Of a stretch of 64,000 bases of DNA, positions 11,519-21,505 are shown piece after piece. The position numbers and the translations under genes were made by a program. This DNA is from Lingula anatina. Taxonomy: Eukaryota; Brachiopoda; Lingulata; Lingulida; Lingulidae. The stretch's first letter is position 1. The number at the start of each line of letters is the position of its first letter. The stretch spans positions 62,001 to 126,000 of the forward strand of contig NW_019775884.1 of assembly GCF_001039355.2 (NCBI RefSeq). Direction: 5' to 3'. Under the pieces are notes generated by a model. It saw nothing but the letters and a program-made list of their open reading frames with translations, was not told the origin of the DNA and did no database searches.

Positions 11519-12219
11519 ATAAGCTACACTGAACTCTATACAGTATTAAGACAAACGAAACATGAAAAGAGCCCAGGTACCGATGGGTTTACTTACGAAC
11601 TTTTCAAATTCTTTTGGAAAGAACTAAATAGTTTTTTAATAAGATGTATAAACGAGGCACACGAAAAAGACAAACTACCTATAACTCTTACCCGGAGTAT
11701 AATCGCCCTTCTACCAAAACATAAAAAGCCCACCAACTCGTTAAAAAACCTAAGACCGATATCACTACTTAATGTTGTGTATAAACTCGCCTCGGCATGT
11801 ATAACGAATCGAATAAAGAAAGTATTACCATTATTAATANAATCTAGTGAGACCCCCCACAGGGATAGATCGATCTAAAAATCTATGGAAATGGGGTGAT
11901 AAGCTACACTGAACTCTATACAGTATTAAGACAAACGAAACATGAAAAGAGCCCAGGTACCGATGGGTTTACTTACGAACTTTTCAAATTCTTTTGGAAA
12001 GAACTAAATAGTTTTTTAATAAGATGTATAAACGAGGCACACGAAAAAGACAAACTACCTATAACTCTTACCCGGAGTATAATCGCCCTTCTACCAAAAC
12101 ATAAAAAGCCCACCAACTCGTTAAAAAACCTAAGACCGATATCACTACTTAATGTTGTGTATAAACTCGCCTCGGCATGTATAACGAATCGAATAAAGAA
12201 AGTATTACCATTATTAATA
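11461..12219. other. Gap-flanking assembly duplication
   Basis: The 379 bases before the N at 11840 are repeated after it (11841-12219). Treat them as one locus. Confidence 0.9.
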
Positions 12220-13397
12220 AATGAAGACCAAACACCCAAACCCAATATAGAGGTGCATTTCACAAGTTCAAGTCTCAAAAAATGAAATTGAATGAATTTG
12301 ATGTATTATCCAATTTTTTAAAACTTACATGTGTATAGAACCAAAATCCACAAATGTCCCAATTTTACGCCCACGCGTTTCTGTTTTGTAAGCAAATAAA
12401 CTGATAACCGTTTGAAGTGAAAAAAGCGTAAGAAAGAACATACGTTACCACTGAATCGCCTGATACAAACACGATCATTAGTTGAGTGCTGTGGAAATTT
12501 GTGCAAGCTAAACACTATCAGAACCCTATGAGTCATTTTAATGGAAAAGTGATAGGAAAATACTTTTAAATTGACCAGATCTAGGAAAATTACTTTCAAA
12601 CTAAAGATCATTTTTCTTTACAATGTCCACGTTGATGACTCTTTCAATAGCAGTAATTGTCAATTGTATAGAGAATTGAAAACTTTGTTACCTAAAAGTT
12701 ATCTACCACTGGTCATATTCGTCGTGAATTTAAAACTCATTANTTTTAGAATATAACAGGCATAAAAATTGGCTGCAACACTACAGGTGTAATAAATCTT
12801 GTAAGACTGTGGGTTTTTGTTGTTGTTTCAATGCGTTTTGTATAAATAATACTTTTGAAAAATCCATGGTTCCATCTTCGCCATGTTGACAATTCCGTGA
12901 ACACATATGCCGCTGCTGCACTTGTGGCTCAATAGGAACATTGAACATTGCGAAATGCCCTTTAGTGTAAATTTTCAACCAAAAGCTGATATATAAATTT
13001 TGTGAGTTTCTCATCATTTTGGCATTTTATGACAGATTCATATTTTTTTCATGGTAATTGATTTTCTTGTAATAAGTTATATGTGTGTGTATGTATTCAA
13101 AGTATCTTTTGAAAGAATAAATAACCCGCTTTATGAAAGATTAAGAAGCATGCGAAAATATTTGGTAAAGAAGGGTCCGTTTTGGCAAAGGATCATATAC
13201 ATCTTATATTATTAAAGTGTACAGTACTGATCTTACAGTACCTTAGCAAACGCAACGCAATTATAACCACAAACTCTACTAGACCAAGACGCAAATCAAG
13301 AAGTTGTTTTTATTTATAGGAATATCATAATTACAAATACTGATATCTGAAGTATATGACACCAATAAAATGTCAAAAAAAAAAAAAAAATCAATAA

Positions 13398-14516
13398 GCG
13401 AAGCTTGGACTGACACAATTACTGACACATTGGTGAGTAGTGTTCAGTCTCACAATAATAGACATTGAGGAAGGTCACGGTGCGACCGAATGCTTTGTTT
13501 CTGCTTTTTCATTTTGTTGGAAAAATGACACTTTTAAATTTATTATTATTATCAATAGATGAATTAAATTCACCAGAAAATATAAAATGATGTATGAAAT
13601 GCTTAATTTTTAAATTTTTCTGCATAATAAAACATGACTTGTTTAATTACCATGTTTAATTACATGAAAGACATTAAAATGACGAATTATGCATACGCAG
13701 AGGCCTTTGCGACTATGTTGTATCGCCGCAAAGCTTTCAAGATATGGAATAGCGCACGCTCGCCATGCTTGCGCACGTGCGCAACATAGCGAAGCTTTCG
13801 AGATATGGGATAGCGCACGCTCGTCATGCTAGCGCACGTGCGCAACAAAGCAAAGCTTTGGAGATACGGAGCTTCGCTATGTTGCGCACGTGCGCAAGTG
13901 TCTTGATTCCAGATTGTTTCACTCCAGATTGTTTCTGATAATATCACCCAAAATTCNGCGAAGCTTGGACTGACACAATTACTGACACATTGGTGAGTAG
14001 TGTTCAGTCTCACAATAATAGACATTGAGGAAGGTCACGGTGCGACCGAATGCTTTGTTTCTGCTTTTTCATTTTGTTGGAAAAATGACACTTTTAAATT
14101 TATTATTATTATCAATAGATGAATTAAATTCACCAGAAAATATAAAATGATGTATGAAATGCTTAATTTTTAAATTTTTCTGCATAATAAAACATGACTT
14201 GTTTAATTACCATGTTTAATTACATGAAAGACATTAAAATGACGAATTATGCATACGCAGAGGCCTTTGCGACTATGTTGTATCGCCGCAAAGCTTTCAA
14301 GATATGGAATAGCGCACGCTCGCCATGCTTGCGCACGTGCGCAACATAGCGAAGCTTTCGAGATATGGGATAGCGCACGCTCGTCATGCTAGCGCACGTG
14401 CGCAACAAAGCAAAGCTTTGGAGATACGGAGCTTCGCTATGTTGCGCACGTGCGCAAGTGTCTTGATTCCAGATTGTTTCACTCCAGATTGTTTCTGATA
14501 ATATCACCCAAAATTC
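13398..14516. other. Gap-flanking assembly duplication
   Basis: Bases 13398-13956 recur at 13958-14516 on either side of a single N (13957), apparently identical. They should be counted once. Confidence 0.92.
13690..13905. repeat. Repeat unit with GCGCACGTGCGC palindromes
   Basis: Three copies of the self-complementary 12-mer GCGCACGTGCGC occur at 13771, 13832 and 13884. The first two lie in direct ~61-bp units (GCGCACGCTCG..ATGCT..GCAACA.AGC.AAGCTTT.GAGATA). The third is inverted, giving a potential hairpin. The copy at 14250-14465 is the assembly duplicate. A related fragment is at 7648-7695. The 12-mer contains CACGTG, a bHLH-type site, but I have no evidence of regulation. Confidence 0.75.
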
Positions 14517-14587
14517 AGCATAAAGCTGCTAGTAGTCAAACAGATTAATTAATTTTTTTACGGCTGGAGTCCCATCAAGTTTCAGAC

Positions 14588-14826
14588 TGGGTTCCCATAC
14601 TTAGGTCGATCCATCTGGATCGACCTAACTCCCTGGGGAGTCTCCTTAAATTGCTATCAAATAACCGGCTTATGTGGATGTCATGCCTACCGAATCACCT
14701 AGGAGGTAAAGATAATTACCCCCTAACAGCTTTACTATGCGTGACAGACATTTAAGCCGGTCAAGTTGACAGCAATCTAATGAGACTCCCCAGGGAGATA
14801 GATCGATCCAAATATCTGTGGGAATG
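14588..14826. mobile_element. MITE, family M1 (diverged copy)
   Basis: Edges GGGTTCCCATA and TGTGGGAATGG, with TAGGTCGATCC inside the left and ATAGATCGATCC inside the right edge. The core shares CTAACTCCCTGGGG, TAATTACCCCC, GACAGACATTTAAGCCGG and AATGAGACTCCCC with the other M1 copies. Confidence 0.8.
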
Positions 14827-15283
14827 GTTTCTAAAAGATTCTTTGTTAGCCCATGCCTGACCTGTTCTGAAAATTGCACCAGAGTCCCCTTACAAATCTC
14901 TCTACATAATGTTGCTAACAAAGACAATCTCTCTACATAATGTTTCTAACAAAGACAGTGGAACAGGCAGAGAAACGGGACCAGTACTTAAATTCATTAG
15001 CGGAGATCATTTTCAGGAAAGATAAGATAAAAGATAATTTATCCTCTTCATGACTAACGCGTTTCTTGTAAACAAACAAATCGAATTACTGAATAAAGAC
15101 GATTCGATTGTATGAGGGAAAAACTAATCACTAACATACCTAGCTTTGATACCTAGCTTTGACCATGCAGCATTATATACAGTTTAAACAAAATTCTCAA
15201 AAAGTAACTACGGGTAACTTATATACAAAAATCATATTAACTAAACGACCAATGGGAGATACAAAAACAAGTGCAATAAGTGC

Positions 15284-15747
15284 ATAGGTGAGAATACACG
15301 GACCATTTTCGACTTAATTGAATACTGTGACGCACATGAAATACCAGGTCTGTTGATGCAAATCGATTTTGCTAAGGCTTTCGATTCAATCGACTGGGGT
15401 TTTATCGAAAAAACCTTTGTATTCTTTGGCTTTGGAGAATCTATCATAAAATGGATAAAACTCTTCCTTAAAGACTCANNNNNNNNNNNNNNNNNNNNNN
15501 NNNNNNNNNNNNNNNNNNNNNNNTGCAAAATGGTTTTATGGCGGGCAGATACATAGGTGAGAATACCCGGACCATTTTCGATTTAATTGAATACTGTGAC
15601 GCACATGAAATACCAGGTCTGTTGATGCAAATCGATTTTGCTAAGGCTTTCGATTCAATCGACTGGGGTTTTATCGAAAAAACCTTTGAATTCTTTGGCT
15701 TTGGAGAATCTATCATAAAATGGATAAAACTCTTCCTTAAAGACTCC
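15284..15747. other. Gap-flanking duplication of the RT palm region
   Basis: Bases 15284-15478 match 15553-15747 across a 45-N gap, with a few base differences (for example ACACGG versus ACCCGG). This suggests two alleles placed side by side. Confidence 0.85.
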
Positions 15748-17015
15748 TCTTCGTGTGTCTTGGTTAATGGTTTTGCCTCTTTTTTCATCAATCTTTCTCG
15801 GGGTTGCCGTCAGGGGGATCCCACCTCCCCTTACCTTTTCATTCTTTGTGCTGAGATACTAAGTATCATGTTAAAAAATGAAATAGACATAAAAGGCATT
15901 ACAATACATAATCAAACTTTTCTCATCTCCCAGTATGCTGATGACACGACTATTGTGTTGGATGGGACTAAAAAAGTTTAAGAAATACCCTAAAAGTTCT
16001 AAATGAATTCTCACAATTTTCTGGACTACAAATGAACAATCAAAAAAACTAAATTAAACTGGTTCGGAAGCAAGAAAGATTCACAAGAGATCATGTGCAA
16101 AGAGCTGAACCTCGATTGGAATGAACATTTTTTCCGAATCCTTGGAATAGATTTCTCAGTAAATCTACATGAAATGATTGAGAAAAATTATAGAGAGAAA
16201 CTCGAAGATATGGAAAGAATTATGAAACAATGGACTCACCGATCGCTAACAGTTTTGGGAAGAAATGTAATTTTTAAATCATTGATCCTTCCAAAAATGA
16301 CTCATTTATTTTCGACATTGCCAATACCAAACAAATATGTAGACAAAATACAAAAAATGTGCTTTAATTTCATATGGAATGGAAAAATTGAAAGAGTAAA
16401 ACGAGATATAATGACACAGTCGTACTCAAATGGAGGTATAAAAGTCCCCGATATTAGAAACTACATTGATTCCCTAAAAATTTCATGGCTCAGGAGAATC
16501 ATGCACAAAAATTCAAAATGGTCTTTCTTTTTCCTTAGTCTGATCCCGGAAAGTAAGGGTGTACACTGGTCTGAAATGGGAATATCTGAAATGCAAAAAA
16601 TTAAGAACGGATCAAAAAATGCTTTTTGGAATCAGGTCATTGATGCATGGTGCAGACTGTTGAACAATAAAAAGATTGATACAAAAGAAAATTTTTTAAA
16701 AGAATGTTTATGGTTAAATGATAAAATACTGATAAAAAAACAATCCTATTCTTATAAGAACCTGTAATAAAATAGCATCTGATTCTAATTCTAGGAATTC
16801 CAAATTTGAAGTGCAATGCGCTCAACAGTTTACTGATAATAACAAAATTTACTATATATAAATTTAAAATGAAAAACATTACCCCAAACATAGAAAATAT
16901 TAAAATAGAATGGAGACAGGCCTACATCGTAGAGAGAAATATAAGTCTAAGAAACATGACAATAGATAAATTTAATGAAAAATGGAAAAAGCTGCAATCT
17001 CTCTTCCTGGACTGA
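15531..17015 (+). pseudogene. LINE ORF2: reverse transcriptase palm and C-terminal domain
   Basis: The frame from NGFMAGRYIGENTRTI continues through the RT active-site region: MQIDFAKAFDSIDWGF (first catalytic D), RGCRQGDPTSPYLFILCAEI and LISQYADDTTIVLDG (catalytic DD). After a frame shift near 15981 the C-terminal domain follows: FRILGIDFSVNL, WTHRSLTVLGRNVIFKSLILP, NGGIKVPDIRNYIDSLKISW. A further shift near 16767 leads to the final block ending KKLQSLFLD. These motifs are characteristic of L1/Tx1-type RTs. At least two frame shifts make it inactive. Confidence 0.87.
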
Positions 17016-17284
17016 TATCTTCTGTCGTATGTTCCCCTGCCGATATTTGATAGTAAAACACATATTAGTTTTTATCTGAATTAGATCATAGTATTAATTA
17101 GTTATTATCAAGTGTTTTATTATTAGATATATTATATATCGTTGTTGACAAATATTTTAAATGATACAATACCTATATATATATATTGCAAATGACAGTG
17201 GCTCTTTGTGAGTAAGTGAGAGAGTGAGTGAGAGTGATTTTTATTTAGTTATTTATCAATTTTGTATTTTTTGTTGAGATATGC

Positions 17285-17336
<52 letters not shown>
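17285..17336. repeat. (ATA)n microsatellite
   Basis: About 17 AAT/ATA units. It directly follows the LINE 3' region and precedes the reverse-strand Tc1 relic. It could be the LINE tail. Confidence 0.95.
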
Positions 17337-17339
17337 TCG

Positions 17340-18358
17340 GGTGTGCATTCCCTGGGTTTTGAACAACAGCTTCACATTGTCTCCTGCAATTTGCCACCAA
17401 ATTCTGTCAAACTTGCTTTGAGAGCCGATTCCATTCTTCAGGTACTGCCTGCTGGACCTCTTTAATGTTTCTAACTCGAGGTTGTCTTTCATTTACTGCC
17501 CTGTCAATCATATCCTAAGCATGTTCGATTACATTGAGAACTGGCGAATATGCAGGCCAATCTAAATTTGGGATACCGTGCTGTTGCAGCGCGTCTTGCA
17601 CGGACCGTGATTTATGGATGGCGCATTGTCCTGCACCAAAATGATTTTTCTTCCTGGATTTGCTTGAATGTGTGATTATATGCGCCCCAATGGTATTTCG
17701 TCTCTGTATTGTTGACCAGTGTACCTCCCTTAAATGACGTACTGTGACAATTTTTCATCATATGAGAAGTCGTACCATACTATGACAGATACTCCGTCAC
17801 CCTGAACACGTGTAAGAACACAATCATCCTGAAACGCTTGGTTTGGACTTCTTTAGACGCCTAGCTGACCATCTGCATACATCAAAGTGAATCTGGTCTC
17901 CTCAGTCCACAGGACCTTTCGCCCAGTCCTAAGATTCCATCTTTCTCGGTACCTGGCTCATGCCATCTTATCTGCTTGTGTCTGTTAGTCGACGGTGGCT
18001 TTTGACGAGGTCTTTTAGATGGAAGTTCAGCTACAAAAAGATGCCTGTTGAGTGTTTGTCTACTGATTCGTGCTCTTCCTAATCCAGGCCAGATGTCCCA
18101 CACTTGTTTGTCCGGAATGAACTGGCCCTGGTGGCATAATCAAACCAAACATCTTCATTTCTTGCGTCGGTTAATATTGGTCTACCAGAAAAAGGCTTGT
18201 CCAGTACATGATGAATTTGGCGCCATTTTGCTACCAGCTTGGACACTTGACTTGATGCTACTCTCTGTTGCCTTGCAATCTGTCTCTTTGGCACCCCAGC
18301 ACGATGGTTTCCTAATATTTGCCATCTGATTACCTCGCTGCGTCCTCTGCTAACCATT
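17340..18358 (-). pseudogene. Tc1-like transposase relic
   Basis: Read on the minus strand from the ATG at 18358: a helix-turn-helix domain (RGRSEVIRWQILGNHRAG, then KRQIARQQRVASSQVSKLV, then SGRPILTD), a second DNA-binding block (ISRQTLNRHLF, then KPPSTNRHK), and catalytic-domain remnants (VLWTDETRF-like region near 17890, DGVSVIVWYD near 17770, IILVQDNAP near 17640, and a DWPAYSP-like region near 17550). The pieces lie in different frames with stops between them. It differs in sequence from the Tc1 element at 5.6 kb, so it belongs to another subfamily. Terminal repeats were not found. Confidence 0.8.
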
Positions 18359-18599
18359 GGTTGGCGCAATATAACAAATTGTGCCCATGAAACTAGCCAA
18401 ACTGGAAGCTCCGCATGGCATCGCCAAACTGTGTTTTTCGCAAGTGGCACCCCCACTGCATATTCTACCGTGTCCAACAGTAAATAGTACTCAAATGTCA
18501 CGGTCCAGTACGTCAAAGTAAAAACAAGAGAAATATCTAGCTACTGTGGATATTTTGCCTCAATAAAAAGCTTGGTTACTGAGAAATTTGAGAAATAAG

Positions 18600-18870
18600 A
18601 AAGTGTTGCTTAACTTATGAGCATCAGTGTATATAAGAATGGATTTTATCAACCAACAAACTGTTTTATTTCCTGTGGAGTTGAGTGATGTGGCTGTACT
18701 GTCACTCTCACTCAACACCTCCTCCTTTATACGAAGCGCTGTCTGGTATACACTGCAAGCTGAGAGCTTTGAAATGTTTTCCCAGTGCTGACATGACAGG
18801 TGCTCACCATAGATCTTCTCATCCATGGGAAATGCTCTTTGAAAGGCATTGGCAATGGCAATGGCTATTA
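18600..18870 (-). pseudogene. TPR fragment of an NB-ARC/TPR gene paralogue
   Basis: On the minus strand an AFQRAFPMDEKIYGEH motif is followed by TALRIKEEVLSESDSTATSL. This closely matches the TPR units of the gene at 21479-23985 (FQRALDIYENIHGEH and RALRIYEEILSESESTAKTL). Between the two blocks the frame is shifted, and the fragment ends at a GNKT motif without further repeats. No NB-ARC part is present. The sequence just upstream (18870-19110) is also similar to the sequence just upstream of the intact gene (24155-24380). This is therefore a relic of a duplicated locus that has lost its middle. Confidence 0.75.
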
Positions 18871-19110
18871 TTCTGATATCTGAGCTTGTCTTTAAACCAC
18901 GTGACCTCCTTGATGGCTATACTCTGTAATAATCTGTTATGAGATTATAACAAATAAAAAAAAATTGAAAAAAAACAAGGGACTAACTTTGAATGTTAAA
19001 TGAATGTAAAAATGGATTCATTAAACATTGGTAAGTATAGGGAAATTGTTGTTTACTACAGTAAAATTCAATTTATTTTGGCCAAAACGAAGAGTTATTA
19101 TCCCTTTAAT

Positions 19111-21239
19111 GTTAAGACAAACAGCATTTTTTTTCAATCTTTATTTTGTAACTGCATAAAAGGAAAAACAATGCAAATAAAACTAATTTTGAAATATACA
19201 TAGTGTATAGGCCCATGGATTTTAAAAGTCACAAATTAAAATTGGCGAAACATACATTGTATATGTATGACAACATGATGCCTCTGGTAAAATTGGTGCA
19301 ATGAAGCCTATATTTCAACTTGGACTATGTTTCATTTGAAATAATCCTGTAAGATACACAATATTAAGTCAATCTGGATTCAAATATGTTAATTATCATG
19401 GATATATACAGTATAATGCTTGCAGAAAAAATAATAAGAGCATATCATTATGGTTTTCACAAAAAGTGGTTAAAGATGAGTCCGATTTTCAAGCATGACA
19501 TGTAGGCTAATAATATTACAAAAATGTTCACCAGGAGGTTAAAGCAATAATTCAATTAGTTTCTTGTTATTTTCTTCCTCCTTCATCTTTCCTTCTAGGG
19601 GCCATTTCAGACAGTTGACCACACTTTCTAACACTTCTTTTCTTTAGATCGATTTAGATATAATGACACATGAAAAAAAGTTGTAACATAAAATGTAGGC
19701 AAACATGTATTGAACGTACCAGTATTCTGGGACGTTTGTATGCATATCTTGGCTTATTAAGGGATAAAAAAGAATGAAGTTAAGATCGGGCATTTAATTG
19801 TAACTAAAATGCAAAAGGTTAAAACTTAAGCCTTAGCTGCACAAACTGGAGATAATAGATATTACTAGGGATATGACCCAAGTGATAGAAACAAGTAAAG
19901 TTCACACCAATAGACATACTGAGAACAAAGGAGCTGAGAGAGATACAATCTTTTTCGTAAAAATATACCTTTTAAGAAAAATAAAATACAAAAGATTTTA
20001 CCTTAGTTGCCTGGTGTTGTTGTCTACCCTGTTGTTGTAAAAATAAATTTAAATTGCCTGTTTTGTCTTCTAAAATTGGCAGATTTTCTCTGAAAGCATT
20101 GTTATAGTGAGGGATAACGACAGCAGTTTGGAGCTTTCGAACGTTTATTCACCGACTCTCGCTTCATACAACTTCACAAATATTTATACTCAATTTCTCC
20201 GTACTGATCACGCATTTACTTGTTTTCTTTTCCATTGTCTTTGCGTGATTACAAAATATTTTCCATTCGCATGTTGCAAGTCACTATGCAACATTTCCTT
20301 ATTAGGTAATCCTTAAGAGACTTGTTTTCAATTAAAGATATCTAAAATATTATTTGATTTACTCATATTTGGACCTTATCCAAAACTCAGTTATCATGTG
20401 ATAAATAGATGATCAAAATTAAAATATGTTATGAAATTAACCAATCACATTAACTGTTACTGACTTTGACCTTTTCCATCTTTTCTGACACTAAAAACAC
20501 CTTGTACACTTGTTGACTATTGGTGAAACTTAACTTACACTCAATAACTCTCTGTCCCTTTTACTCATTTCATTCCACTTTAATTGTTTTCTGTAATTAG
20601 CAAAAGTGAAAGTAATTTGCTTTACAACAGCATGGAATTGCGGGAATTACCAGTACTCCTTGTAATTTGAAATCTTGACATTTGATTGATTGTCTTTTAA
20701 TCACCACTGTTGAAAGTGGGTCAAGTTTGAGTGGCAAAGTGGTGCACACGTGATTCCCCATCTTGCTAGCCAGGTCTGTTGCTGAGGTAAATGATTCTCC
20801 AAACTAAACTAAATAGAACTGACAAAAACGGTACAAAGCCTAAAGATTTTCCTTTAGCCAGAAGTTGATCAAGGGAAATTTGCCTCTATAATAAGCCCTA
20901 GTTCAGCTACTGGGGAAATGCATCAAAACAGTGGCGAAAATCTTATTGATGGCCAACAGTGGTCTATCTAGAGCAAAACAAAAATTCCCTAATATATACA
21001 TTTTAAAAATTCAAAAAATGCATGATCTGCAGTGGCGAATTATAATATATATAAACGAACAAAACAACATTGGTTAATATTACCACTGTTGTTTTGTTTG
21101 TTGATAAATATATTTTAAAATTTCATATCAACACTCTCTCAACTTAAAATACAGCAAATATATCTATATTGAATATACACATTACTGTGATCTCATGGAA
21201 AAATCAAAATGTTAGGTTAAATTCCTAAAGTGGAATCAG
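19111..21239. other. Non-coding stretch
   Basis: AT-rich, with no supported gene, RNA gene or repeat that I recognise. Short ORFs here show no domain or codon signal. Confidence 0.5.
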
Positions 21240-21505
21240 TGTTTAAATCTGACCAGAAATCAATGTTGCGATGAAAAATTGAATCAATGTTGAATCAAGG
21301 TGATAATTTTACTAAAACATCAACTTTGAAAAATGCAAGTTGAATAAACGTCGAAATAATGTTGGTTTATATACTCAATATTGCTTCAATGTTGAATCAA
21401 TATTGCGTGCCAACGTTGAATTGTGGTCGTTGAATCAAGGTTGACTCAACGTTTATCAATGTCTATACATAACTTGAATCAACATTGTGTGCCTGCTGGG
21501 TAAGC
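21240..21505. repeat. Dispersed TTGAATCAA-type repeat invading the NLR 3' end
   Basis: A degenerate array of TGTTGAATCAA / GTTGATTCAA words with variable spacing, in both orientations. Its edge on the minus strand is CCCAGCAGGCACACAATG, after which the array begins. Similar arrays occur in many animal genomes. It covers the last codons and stop of the NB-ARC/TPR frame. Confidence 0.75.

Larger units (their letters stand above)
10851..12228 (+). pseudogene. LINE ORF2: linker and N-terminal reverse transcriptase
   Basis: Translated pieces show the linker between the endonuclease and the RT (RSKERWIEYGEKPSKYFLAL, then NKSITKL and ARFYENLF), then RT blocks EKSPGTDGFTYELFKFFW, IALLPKHKK and LRPISLLNVVYKL. 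A stop at about 10963-10965 and a frame change near 10850 kill the frame. The M1 MITE at 11293-11518 lies between the EGEI and ISYTEL motifs. Bases 11461-11839 recur exactly at 11841-12219 around a single N, so the RT block appears twice. That is an assembly artefact, not a gene duplication. Confidence 0.85.
12229..15533. mobile_element. Composite insertion splitting the LINE RT
   Basis: The RT is interrupted after the NEDQ motif (about 12228) and resumes at an NGFMAGRYIGENTR motif (about 15531). CAAA occurs at both junctions and may be the target duplication. The inserted material has no recognisable coding sequence. It contains a GCGCACGTGCGC-rich repeat (13690-13905), an M1 MITE (14588-14826), two single-N gaps (12743, 13957) and a 45-N gap (15479-15523), so its true size and right end cannot be read. 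It may be several insertions. Confidence 0.55.
7821..17336 (+). mobile_element. Decayed L1/Tx1-type LINE with nested insertions
   Basis: In order on the plus strand: a nucleic-acid-binding ORF1 protein, an APE-type endonuclease, a linker, a reverse transcriptase with YADD box, and a C-terminal domain. An (ATA)n tract near 17285-17336 may be the 3' tail. The domain order and the motifs (KSPGTDG, RPISLLN, FAKAFDSIDW, GCRQGDPTSPYLF, SQYADDT) match L1/Tx1-type elements. ORF2 is interrupted at 10003-10379, at 11293-11518 and around 12229-15533, and also carries several frame shifts. N-gaps with duplicated flanks add artefacts, so the true element is shorter than the span shown. Confidence 0.85.

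Noticed and set aside
13398-14516. Tandem duplication of a 559-bp unit as a satellite
   Set aside because: The repeat junction is exactly at an N and there are only two copies; an assembly overlap explains it.
17256-17492. Frames with poly-Ile or poly-Tyr runs
   Set aside because: They translate the (ATA)n microsatellite and part of a transposase relic.
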